From assembly GCA_022578965.1 (NCBI GenBank), contig MU400587.1:62001-126000 (forward strand): DNA of 64,000 nt, in the 5' to 3' direction. The stretch's first letter is position 1. Each line of letters begins with the position of its first letter. Source of the DNA: Xylaria sp. FL1777. Taxonomy: Eukaryota > Ascomycota > Sordariomycetes > Xylariales > Xylariaceae. The notes under the pieces were generated by a model. It did not search any database. It had not been told where the DNA came from and saw nothing but the letters and a program-made list of their open reading frames with translations. A program made the position numbers and the translations under genes. Below, in pieces: positions 1 through 10,588 of this stretch.

Positions 1-3000
1 TAAGCTGTTTATATTTTATATGTTTAAAAAAAGAGAAAGTTCGTATAAAGCAAAGGTTCTTTTTTATGTATAAAAATTTTGCTAGCGTATAAGCTAAGCT
101 AATACCGAGATTACTTTAGTTTATGCAATAGCTTTTGCATAAAGTGGTTTTTATGCAAAACTTATTGTACGTACTATATATAAGAGTTATAACTAATAAC
201 TAGTTATTTTAACAAAATCTATATTTGTTTTAAAGTAATTATAAATCTTAAAAAGTTAATTTTTTATGTATACTATATATACTTTTTTGTGTTAAGTTAT
301 AATTTTACTTGTTTAAGTGTTTTTAACACTTAAGTTACGTGTTTTTTATGTTTTTTTAATGTTTTAAAGTAAATTAAAATATTATTTAAATAAATAAACA
401 TAAACTTATTTAAAAACTTCTATAAAATTATTATTATTATATATTAAAAGCTAGCTAATATGTTTTATAGTTTTTATAGCATAATTATATATTTATATAA
501 TTTATATACTGTTTATATAATAGTTTTTTATTTTTTTTTTTTAGCTATTTTAATAGCATAATATTTATTTAAAATATTAACTGCTATAAACTATTTTGCT
601 TAGCTAATATTTTTTTTTATAGTTACTAATAAAGTAAAAAAGTATTTATTTGTAATAATAATTACATTTAATAATTAATAGTTAATTATTACTTGCTATA
701 TTAGTTTTTTTTTTTTATTAATTAGTTGTTTTTTATTTTTTATTTTAAGTACTAGTACTATAAAATATCTAGCAAATAATTAAAATTCTTTTAAAAATCT
801 TTTTGCTAGATTTTTTTAAATATATTTTTATAAAACATTTGTTTTGTTTAAGCTTATATAGTATATTTAATAAAGCTTTAGTTAACATTTTTCTTTAATA
901 AAAATATAGTAATTTTATAAGCTATGTTTAAAAAGTTTTTTTTTTTTTTTTTTTTTAAATAGTTTATAAAATTTATAATATACCTTTAGTATTTTGTTTA
1001 GGATTTTTTTTTATAATTTTTCTGATTTTTTTGCTTTATTTTTTATTTTCTTAATTAATAGTTTTTACTTTTTATTAAATCAAAAAGTTACTAATTTTTA
1101 GCTATAATATTCCTAAAATAATGTTATAATTAAATATATTAGCAATATTTAATATAATTTATTTTTTATATTTTTATATAAATATATTAAAAAGTTTAGT
1201 TTTTTTAAATATACAATTGTTATTATAGCTAAAAGTGCTTTTATTAAATCTTTTAATTTTTTAAAATCTTTGCTTATATTTCTAGAAAATTTTATTTTGT
1301 TTTATTATTTTAAATAAAATTATATTAACTTATATTTTTAAATTAATTAAAGTATTATATTTCTTTTTTTAATATATAAGTTTAACTTTAAATTAGTTTT
1401 GCTAGTTATTATATTAAACTTTACATAAAGCCTTAGTTTTTTTAACTATTTGCTGCTTTTTTAGCAAATATTTATTTTGTTTTTTAATTTTTTTTATAAA
1501 ATGTTTAAGTATTTATTTTATTTTGCACTTTAGATATTATTACGTTTTGTTTTGTTTTTGCTTTTAGTTAAGCTTTAAATTGTAGTTTTTAAGCTTTTTT
1601 ATTTTTAGTAACTATTTTTTAGTACAATTATGCTTTAATTAGCTAATAATATTTATAGTAGTTATTTTTATATTTTTTTAAAATAATATTATAAGTATAA
1701 TTAAAATTTTTTTTAAATATTACAAATTTTTATAAATTTTTATAGTAAACTATAGTTATAACTAATTATTTTAATTTATAAAAGTTTTATATTTTTATTT
1801 TTGCAATTTGTTTAAAAAACTAATTATTTTTTAGTTTATTAAGTAAATATTAGTAGTAATAATATATTATATAATAATTTTATAATACTTTGTTATATTT
1901 TAGATTTTTTAAATATAAAATATTATTATTGTTTTTTATTATAATTTTGTTATAATAATAATTTTTAGCAATTAATTAAATTGCTAGCTTTAGTTTTTAA
2001 AACATATTAGTTTTTGTATTAACTATTAATGCTTTTTTGTTTTATTGCATTTAAAGCAGTTTAAGCTATAAAAATATTTTATTTATTTTTATTAGTTTTT
2101 TTTTTATAGTATTTTTTATAGCTTTTAATCTTATTTATTTTTGCTTTAAAGTTTTATAAGTTTTGTTTTTTTAAGTTTATTTAATAACTAAGTATTTTAA
2201 TAGTTTATAATTAGTTTAATAATTATACTATTTATAGTTATAGTTTTATTTTTTTAAATATAACTTTTTTTTAAGCTATATTTTAAGCTTTAATAGTTTA
2301 AAGTTTTTATAGTTTTATAAATTTATTAATTATATTAATTTATTACTTTTTATTATTTGCTACTTTTAGTTAAACTATTTTTTTAAGTTATATATTAAAT
2401 AACTTTAATTATTTATATAGCAAATATATTTTTTTGTAATTTGTTTTAATAACTATAAAGCTCTTAAATAATATTTGTATGCTTGTTTATTTTAATTTAT
2501 ATAAATAAAGCATTTAAATTTATTTAATATAGCACTTTTATTTTAACTTAAAATAGTAATTTTATACTTTTGCTTTAAAAACATATTTTTTAAATTGTTT
2601 TATTATTTTTTATTGTTTTAAACTTTTATAACTTGTACTTTTTTTTTAAGTTAAAAAATCTTTTCTTTTTTATAGCTTTTCTTTTTGTTTTTTTTTTAAA
2701 TTAGTATTATTTTTAAAAGTATTCTTTTTTTTTACAATTATAACATTTAACTTTAAACATATTTTAAGATTATTATTTTTAAACTTTACTAATTTATTTA
2801 AACCTTTATTTAATACTTTTTTAAGTATTTTTTTTTTTGTTTTTTTTAGTTCTTTTAGTTTTAAAGTACTAATTAAATAATTATTAATTAATTATAATAG
2901 CTATATTAATATATATATTAATCTTTGCTAGTTTATTTATTTTATATAGTTTGTTTTAAACTTAAGTTTTAAGTTTATTATAAAATAAATAAAATAATAT

Positions 3001-5480
3001 AAGCTTAAGCAATTTTAAAATTATTACTAATTGTTTAAATTTTATAGTATAATTTATTGTTACTTTTGTTTGTTTTAAGCAATAAAATGCTTTTTTTATG
3101 TATTTTGCTTTTTAAGTATCTTTAAATAATGCTTTTATTTAATTTTTAAACTTAACATAGTTTTTAAAAATTTCTTTTATTTTTAGCTTAAAATTAATTA
3201 ATTTATTAGCTTTTAAAAAATCTTTTAAAATAAATTAAAACTATTTTAATACTTTTTTTAATAAAAATTATAAAATAATTATTATTTTTTAATTTTCTTT
3301 TATAATAGTAATAAAGTGCTATTTTAAATAAAGTTTAGCGTAAATTAAAAAAGCTTTTATATTTATAAATTTATTATAAAGCTTTAAAGCAGTAAATTTA
3401 AAACTTTTAATGTTTAGCATTTTTAACATTATAAATAATCTTAATAATAAAAGCAGTAATAATAATAAAAAGTTAAGTTTTTTATTTTAAATTATTACTT
3501 TAAGTATAGTAATAATAAAAGTAAACATTAAGTTTGCTAGTAGTAATATTAATATTAATTATAATATAATTACTTATTTAAAGCTTTAATTTATTATTAT
3601 AATAGCAATTATTATTGCTGCTTTAATTATTATAGCTAATATTTATGCTAGTTTAAAAGTTATAACGTTTAGTATTTAAGCTATTTTTTAAATTAAAATA
3701 ACTAGTTTGCTTTATAGCGCTATCGTTAATATTAGTTTTTTTTTATTACTACTGCTTAACTTTTTTTTTTTTATTACTGTTTTTTTTTTAATAAAAATAG
3801 CTAATAAAAATACTAAAGTTTGTTATTTTAGTACATTATTAGTTTTAAAAGTCTTTAAAATTCTTAAACTTAATTTTTAACTTTTTGTTTTTAATAATAT
3901 AACTTAAATTTAGTTTTATTAGTTATTAAGTAAAGTTTACTTATGTAATGCTATTTAGTATTTTTGTTTTTTAAATATTTCTTTAGTATACTTTTAAAAG
4001 TTTATTTTATAAATCGTTTATTATTTAACTCTATATATTAATATTTATTTTTATATATTAAGTTTTATTAATTAAAAAGCTATTAAAGTATAATAAACTT
4101 ATTATATATTAATATAACAGGTTTACTTTTAAAGTTTTAATTTGCAAATAATAATAAAATCTTTAATAATAGTTCATTAAAAAAGTTTTTAAAGTACTTT
4201 TACTACTATATATTAATAAAAGTCTTAAAGAATTAAAAGTAATAAATATATTAATGCTTAGCAGTTATAAAAAATTAATAGCTAAAAAACTAAAACTAAA
4301 TAAATAACTAAATATAAAAAGTGCATAATTATATAAACAAAAAAAAGGTAAAAAAAGTAATAACCTTTTTTAAATTACTACAAGTTTAATAAACACTAAA
4401 TTATTATAAGCTTAATAAGCTTTAAATTATTGTAAGCCTAGTAAGCTTTAAATCACTATAAGCTTAATAAACTAAATAAGTTATTATATAACTTTAGCTT
4501 TAGCTAGCAAAAAAAAAGGTGCAAAGTATATATAAAGGCATTAAGCTGCTTTAAAGGCCACCTTTATGCTAATTTTATAACATTAGTTACTTTAAGTTAT
4601 AATGCTAAAGTATTATGCTTTTATCCCTGTAACTATAAAAATATACACAAGTTATTAATATATATACTGCAGCATATATATAGTTTTAACTATTAATAAA
4701 ACTATATAAATACTATGCTTTATACTTAAATATATTTAAAATATTATTTTAGCTAAAGTTATTTAGTAAGTATTATTATTGCGTTATATTTATTTTAACT
4801 TATTTAAATATTTAAAGTTATTAACTAATTTTTAAAGTTAAAACTATAACGCTTTATTTTTAAAACAAAGTATTATATATAAAACAAAGTAGCTATAATT
4901 AACCTTTTTAAACAATTTATATTAAGTAATAACTATTAAGTATTTTATATGCTTATAAAATTTACTTTAATTATTATAATATATTTATTATATTAAATAA
5001 TAACATTATTATATTAAGTATATATAAACAAATTTATTATTATATTTATTACATTTAGTATAACTAAAGCATTAATATTGCTTTTTTGTTAAGTTAGCTT
5101 TTTGCTATTATACTATAATACTAAAGCAGCTTTTATTAAGTTATATAATTTAATTTTTCTAATTTATATATATATAAACTACTATAAGAAATTACTGTTT
5201 ATATAAATAATTGTAATAATAATAGCAAAACTAAAAAATTTACTTAAATAGCAAAAAATTATTAAGTTAAAAATAAGCTATAAGTTAAAATGTTAATATA
5301 AATAGTAGTAATAATACTAATTTTAACTATTATTACTTAATAAACTATGTTTAAAGCTTTAAATAAAAACTTAAATAAAAACTTCGTTTGTTTTACTTAC
5401 TAACATAAATTTAACTAACTAAAATTAATTAATTAGCTAAAATAAAACATAGCTGCACTTTATAATTAAGTTAACTAGCT
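1..5480. repeat. AT-rich, RIP-like gene-free block
   Basis: This block is extremely AT-rich; sampled lines hold only about 10-25% G+C, against roughly half in the coding regions to the right. It has no ORF of note on either strand. The C residues that remain sit mostly in CT context and the G residues mostly in AG context, while TA and AA/TT dominate and CG is rare. That is what C-to-T mutation of CA and CG dinucleotides (RIP) leaves behind in filamentous ascomycetes. The block is probably one or more mutated transposons, but no transposon ORF or terminal repeat could be recognised. No telomere repeat is visible at the window start. A centromere or subtelomere flank is possible but unproven. 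Confidence 0.85.
4372..4475. repeat. 26-bp tandem repeat, four degenerate copies
   Basis: Four head-to-tail 26-bp units lie inside the AT-rich block (4372-4397, 4398-4423, 4424-4449, 4450-4475). The shared core is AAATTA..ATAAGCTTAATAAGC. Many differences between copies are C/T or G/A transitions, as expected if the array was duplicated first and mutated by RIP later. Confidence 0.7.
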
Positions 5481-5518
5481 GCTATAGTTAATCTAGGTAA
5501 TATAGCTGCTTGCTTTTT

Positions 5519-5875
5519 TTACGTTTATATATCTTTTATGTCTGTATATTTTCTGCGTTTATATGTCTTCTGCGTCTATATATCTTCTGCGTCTGTATGT
5601 CTTCTGCGTTTATATGTCTTCTGCGTCTATATGTCCTCTGCGTCTGTATGTCCTCTACGTCTATATGTCTTCTGCGTCTATATATCTTCTACGTTTGTAT
5701 GTCTTCTGCATCTGTATGTCTTCTGCGTCTGTATGTCCTCTGCGTCTGTATGTCCTCTGCGTCTGTATGTCTTCTGCGTCTGTATGTCTTCTGCGTCTGT
5801 ATGTCTTCTGCGTCTATATGTCTTCTGCGTCTGTATGTCTTCTGCGTCTGTATGTCTTCTGCAAATGTATGTCTC
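5519..5875. repeat. 17-bp minisatellite at the edge of the AT-rich block
   Basis: About 20 head-to-tail copies of a 17-bp unit (consensus CTGCGTCTGTATGTCTT) run from 5519 to 5875. Eighteen are clean (5553-5858), with degenerate copies at both ends. Because 17 is not a multiple of 3 and the unit has no forward stop codon, all three forward frames stay open and read the same 17-residue cycle; one reverse frame is also open over the right half. Those ORFs follow from the repeat and are not evidence of a gene. Apart from the final copy, differences between copies are essentially all C/T or G/A transitions, and they cluster in the left half, next to the AT-rich block. Confidence 0.9.
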
Positions 5876-5948
5876 ATCTGCCTACAGCTGTACTCCTAAA
5901 ACAACTCCCGAAACATGTCTTAAGAGCTAAAACTATACCCAAAAATAG

Positions 5949-7307
5949 CAAATCGAGGCCCCAGCAGTTAAGCTGCGCTATGTGGCGCGCAACACCCCCT
6001 TTGTGGTGCGGCGTGGTGCACAGGACTGGACAGCTACGCGAACGTGGGACGCTGCGTACTTGGGCTCAGCGCTGGCCGGTCACAAAGTCAATGTTGCCGT
6101 GACGCCCTACGGAAATGCAGATGCACCCACGCCAGACGGTCGAGGACATACCGTATTTGCGAAGCCGCATGAAGAAGACCACGAGTTCGGCGAGTTTCTT
6201 GAGTTTTGTGAGTATTCACGGAGTCATTTCACTCTTGGCGACTTTTGAGGTATGAAGGCTCTCCCTTTTGGGCCCATACCATGCTTTCAAAGTTTCTACA
6301 GTTCTAAACATTCCGAGATTAAAGTTACAGTAGCAATTACTAATCTGGAGTGTTGGTAGTGATACGACAGGAAAAGAAAGGTTCACCCGACGGTGAGCGA
6401 ACAGCCGGAAAACTAGATGAAGTACGATATGCGCAGACACGTAAGTCCGGCATCTCCACGCCCCTCGTCACTGGCCAACGCGGTGCTTATAATTAATGAG
6501 AGCCCCTGAAATCCTATACTGACGAGAAACAGAAAATGACAATTTGCGGCATGAATACATAATGCTCTTTTCGCAGGTGGAGAAGAGCATAGCATTTGCA
6601 CGAATTGCACTAGAGCGAGATGCTGATGCTATCAACTTGTGGATCGGCAATTCGCGCTCCGTGACAGCTTTGCACCGTGACAACTACGAGAATATCTACG
6701 TCCAAATCGCAGGGCGTAAGCACTTTGTCCTCCTACCCCCGCTCTTCCAGCCTTGCGTGAACGAGCAAGACCTTGAGCCAGCTACATATGTTCGCGCCCG
6801 AAGTTTAAATCAAGAAAACGGGGAAGGGGGAGAGGAGAGCCTTGTGCTGCGTATGGACGAAACAATAGACGAAAATGAGGACCGGGCACCCAGAGTCCCC
6901 TTTGCTACCTGGGACCCCGATACCCCCGACGTGCGGGCGACGCTGTACTCGCATCTCGCCGAACCCATGCGCGTATCCCTCGAACCTGGAGACATGCTCT
7001 ATCTTCCAGCTATGTGGTAAGATCGATCACTCACGATGTCTTTCGCTCTCATTCCAGACTCGATTGTTGACCAGTGAAAAGGTACCATAAAGTGTCCCAA
7101 TCGTGTTCAGAGGATGGAATATGTGTCGCTGTTAATTATTGGTAAGTGGTCATTTAACTTTCCCCTACTGAATATCTGTGTCCGTGCCATCTTATAATGA
7201 ATGGGTATGCATACAGGTACGATATGGAGTTCAGCGGACCACTATACTCACTTTGCTCATTTGTCCGGAATATGAACCTGTCGAACCGCGATGATGTCAG
7301 CTCCTGA
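5949..7307 (+). CDS. JmjC-domain hydroxylase (JMJD7-like), 5' end missing
   Basis: This is a Fe(II)/2-oxoglutarate-dependent hydroxylase of the JMJD7-like cupin family, which hydroxylates proteins. Exons fitted by splice signals and phase are 5949-6207, 6360-6440, 6533-7016, 7082-7141 and 7217-7307, giving 324 residues in one frame. The joined exons read EVRYAQTQNDNLR and then SVTALHRDNYENIYVQ. The latter holds the HxD iron ligands (His-Arg-Asp), and the distal His lies in YHKVSQ just after intron 3. The alignable N-terminal part begins near LRYVARNTPFVVRRG. No in-frame ATG precedes it: a stop lies just upstream of 5949, and the minisatellite begins within 75 bp. Compared with family members about 40-60 N-terminal residues are missing, so either an upstream exon was overlooked or the gene is 5'-truncated. 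It converges on the kinesin gene. Confidence 0.75.
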
Positions 7308-7601
7308 CGACAGCTGGGACGCGAAGTATATACTTAGTAGTAAAGCCATAAGAGATTGCCTGACAAACAGAGAAATAAGTAAGTTAATTCTCATTCTAAC
7401 TTAGGCTACCGCTATCTGCTAGCCTTGATTCTAGTCGAGTAGGCTCATAACATACAAATTAAATCATGTCCTATCCATTCATTCCCATACCAATTCATGC
7501 AAACAACTACTGCTCCGGACACCGAGGCTTGCCAAACACAGAAATATACCACACTGTCTTTTCTCCCTTTATAGCTTGTCGTTGACGTTAGCAGGAGGCC
7601 A
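7308..7601. other. Short spacer between convergent genes
   Basis: About 290 bp lie between the stop codons of the JmjC and kinesin genes. The sequence is moderately AT-rich, as expected for overlapping 3' UTRs. No ORF or repeat is visible. Confidence 0.6.
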
Positions 7602-9708
7602 TTAAGCATTCGCTTCGACTCCAAACGGGTTTCGCTGACTCTCAGCTAAGAATCGGTCCTTGTCGTCGCCAATCTTGCGTCTGAAAAGAGACAAGTCTTT
7701 GAGCAAGTCACGCATGTAGTCTTGCATATCGTTCGCCTTCTCCTCATAAACCTCAGATTCATACCCGTCATCCTCACCGTCGTCATCATAGTACGCCTCG
7801 TCGACAGGACTTTGCCGCTTGCTCCTCCCTGTATCATCCTTCTCGTCAGCCCCTTCCACTGTATTTTCTTTGTCAGCTTCTAGGTCATCGAGATCTTCAA
7901 GCTCCGAAGATCGAGGCTGGACGACGACTTCTGGGATCGGATTCTTCAGACTGTCGAGCGCAAGCTTGAGGTGTAGACGCAGTGCCTCGTTCTCCGTCTG
8001 TAGACTGCGTATTTTGCCTTCAGCTACAAGACTGCGCTCTTCCATCATGCGCTGCATAGCGATGACTCTGTTTTGGTATTCTTCAAGACGTTCCTCACTT
8101 TCGCGAGCGTTCTTCTCTCGCTGTCGTGAGTCCGACACGGAAAGTTGTAGCAAGCGAATCTCCTCAGCCATGGCGGTAATCTGGGCGTCTCGTTCTGCCG
8201 TACTGATGTGGTCTTGGTTGACCACTGCACGTGTGCGGATCCTCTTCGCTTGGTCTGCATACCGCAGCGTGGATAAGGTCTCCTCATAATCGGATGGCGC
8301 GATACACGCGATCATGGCCGTCTTGCTGTTACCGCCTAGAGAGTCCTTCAGAAGCCAGGTCAGAATAGAGTCTCGGTATGGTACGACGTCTCTGCTCCTT
8401 TTCCCCGGTCGGCTCGCCTTGGGATCCGCTAATGCTGCAATCACCCGTCCAAGGGTCGTGAGAGATTTGTTGATGTTACTGCCCTCGCGTAGCCGAGCTC
8501 CTGTAGCCTCTGTGGACTTGGCCCGCTCACTACCTGCAAGATCGACCAATCGTATACGTGAGCTTCGTTCTGTCGTTTCGTCCGTATCCATATCGTGATG
8601 GATCTGCTTCAACATAATAGTGAAAACTGCGTGGCTTCGACTACTGGTATCGTTCATCTTGGTGCTTGCTGTTGTGCGGCTTGCATCTCCCGCCTTCATA
8701 TACCTCAGTATTTCCTTGAAATTTCTCACGGGCACCTCAGTCAAATCTTTGACATATGGCCCCTCCACTGGTGATTCACGGATCTTGAGGTAATATGGTG
8801 GCTGGTTCGGTATAACAGGAACAAGTAGATCACGGACGTGTTCATTGTATACTTCGAAGTAGGATACTCGCACGTGGTAGGAGATATTTGGGGTTTCGTT
8901 CTGGGCGGCTTCGATGCGCTGGAAAAGGTCTTCACAAGTCCGAGGAATGAGACCAGGCTGCTCCTGTGTACCCATCATGGTGTACGACTTGCCCGAACCT
9001 GTCTGGCCATAGGCAAAGATGCATGTGTGGTAACCCTCAAAGTTATGGTCAAGAAAGTCTTCCCCCAAGCTATTGTAAACGTCCTCCTGGTGTGCATAGT
9101 GTCTGTCTCGCATATTGTGGCTCCAGAACGAGCTGTCGAAAGTGAAGGACTTCTCTTCGATGACCTTGCGGCTCTTCGCCCTGCTGTTTGCTGGATCGCC
9201 GTCACCCGGGACGTGCAGTGTCGTCATCTGGGTGATGGGATCCATGCTGATCAGGCATTCTGCACGGCGTTCGATCTCTGTGATGTTGGTGATCTTCGTT
9301 AGTCATTACTAGCTAACCTCAGCCCAGGCCGTCCTCCCAAGGCCTCTGAAATCATCCCAAGACGTAGCTAGACATACCTCTGGGCAGAAAAGCCCTCACT
9401 CGCACCACGACCCTCACATTGCCGCCTCCGTCCATCCTCATCATGTGCGGCGGAAGTGTCCCATCGCGGGACCGCAAGGAAGGGGTCGAGGCGGAGGAGC
9501 GGATAATATTAGTGGTAGGTCTCATGTCTTTGTTGTCGAATGTGACCTGTTCAATTCCAGCGAGTGTCCGTGAGGAATTCTGTTGTGATTTGGGTGTCGA
9601 TGGTTTTACCAATTGCGGCAACGACACCATACCAGACAACGTGTCGCAGAATTCCGAGAGGGCGTTGCGGTATCGCTGCCGATTGAGATGATCCGGGATG
9701 CCGTACAT
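7602..9708 (-). CDS. Kinesin-3-class motor protein, short tail
   Basis: This is a microtubule motor ATPase. There are two exons, 9708-9378 and 9277-7602, separated by a 100-nt intron (donor GTATGT, acceptor CAG), coding for 668 residues. An N-terminal extension of about 95 residues precedes the motor start GGGNVRVVVRVRAF. The P-loop GQTGSGKS is at about residues 201-208, switch I carries NDTSSRSH and switch II reads LVDLAGSERA. The loop after the first strand (LPREIERRAEC) and the neck region fit kinesin-3 (Unc104/KIF1). A coiled-coil stretch follows (EERLEEYQNRVIAMQRMMEE), then an acidic D/E-rich tail. Full-length kinesin-3 proteins carry FHA and PH domains over roughly 1500 residues; none is present here. 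The start ATG at 9708 is the first in frame. A large shared upstream region separates it from the divergent PPPDE gene. Confidence 0.9.
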
Positions 9709-10588
9709 CTAGTAGCTCAACCGCAGGTATAGGTACCACTACCTGCTGGGATTGTTGTGGGGCCGGCTTATTTACTTTCGTTGCCCGGCAGCCGCGATGT
9801 GTTGGCGCTCACGCTGTCCCCTTTTGTGCTTGGTGCAAAGGTGCCGAGAACCCCACAACTGCGCGAGAAATTAGAAGTGACGTGATGTGATGAGTTGGTG
9901 TAAGTTGCGGGCAGAAGGCGATAGATTTCAACCTTGGAATTCCTAAATGAGTAGATGGGCGAAAGTTGTGTTTGCACAATGACAATTAGAAACGCGCTCA
10001 ATTGTTTATTGGCCCAGTTGTCAACAGGAACTACAGCAAAATCAACCTCTCTACTATGTATGTAAGGTATAAGGTACTTAGGTACATGAGTCAAGGTCAC
10101 ACCAGTTACGTATTCAGGAACCAGAACCTACATATCCATACCAACCAGTATTACAATACACTACATGCCTACCTGTAAGCAAGTAGGTACCTACCTATAC
10201 TGCATACTTGAAACCTACCTAGGTAGGTAAGGTAGGCAGTACATTACATTATGTAGGTAAGCCTGTGGAAAGTGAAGATGCCCTCCCGCATCCAGCGCTA
10301 CGCTACATACCTACCGGTAGTATTATAAGTGATCGGCATAGGAGAAGGAACTAAACCAGATCAGGCAATATAGTTCTCAGCCACAAAGTACCATCTAGAA
10401 CTTTGTAACCTTGTTGGCTGACACTTCCGTAAAACAAAGGATGTGCCGCCTCGGTATTGCGTCAGGGTGCTGCTACCTAGTCTAGCACAATTAGACTTCA
10501 CGAGACTATACCTAGGTATACCGAGCATTCATCGTTTCCATTCCTTAGAAGAACCAGCCGCCTGTATACCGGTACTCGAATCTTCGCA
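9709..10588. promoter_or_regulatory. Divergent intergenic region with TAGGTA clusters
   Basis: This 880-bp gap lies between two divergent genes and should hold both promoters. Around 10050-10260 there is a dense group of TAGGTA / TACCTA and CCTAGG words in both orientations, for example near 10185-10260. A 110-residue reverse ORF at 9768-10100 has no recognisable features. No TATA box can be asserted. Confidence 0.5.

Noticed and set aside
1..60. Telomere at the window start
   Set aside because: No TTAGGG or CCCTAA array is present.
5510..6102. Three overlapping forward ORFs of 129-179 residues and a reverse ORF of 62 residues
   Set aside because: They are the 17-bp repeat read in different frames and repeat the same 17-residue cycle; the unit simply lacks stop codons.
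7819..8289. Forward ORF of 156 residues inside the kinesin gene
   Set aside because: Ser-rich shadow on the opposite strand of the conserved motor/tail coding sequence.
9768..10100. Reverse ORF of 110 residues upstream of the kinesin gene
   Set aside because: No motif or splice partner and made of promoter-type repeats.
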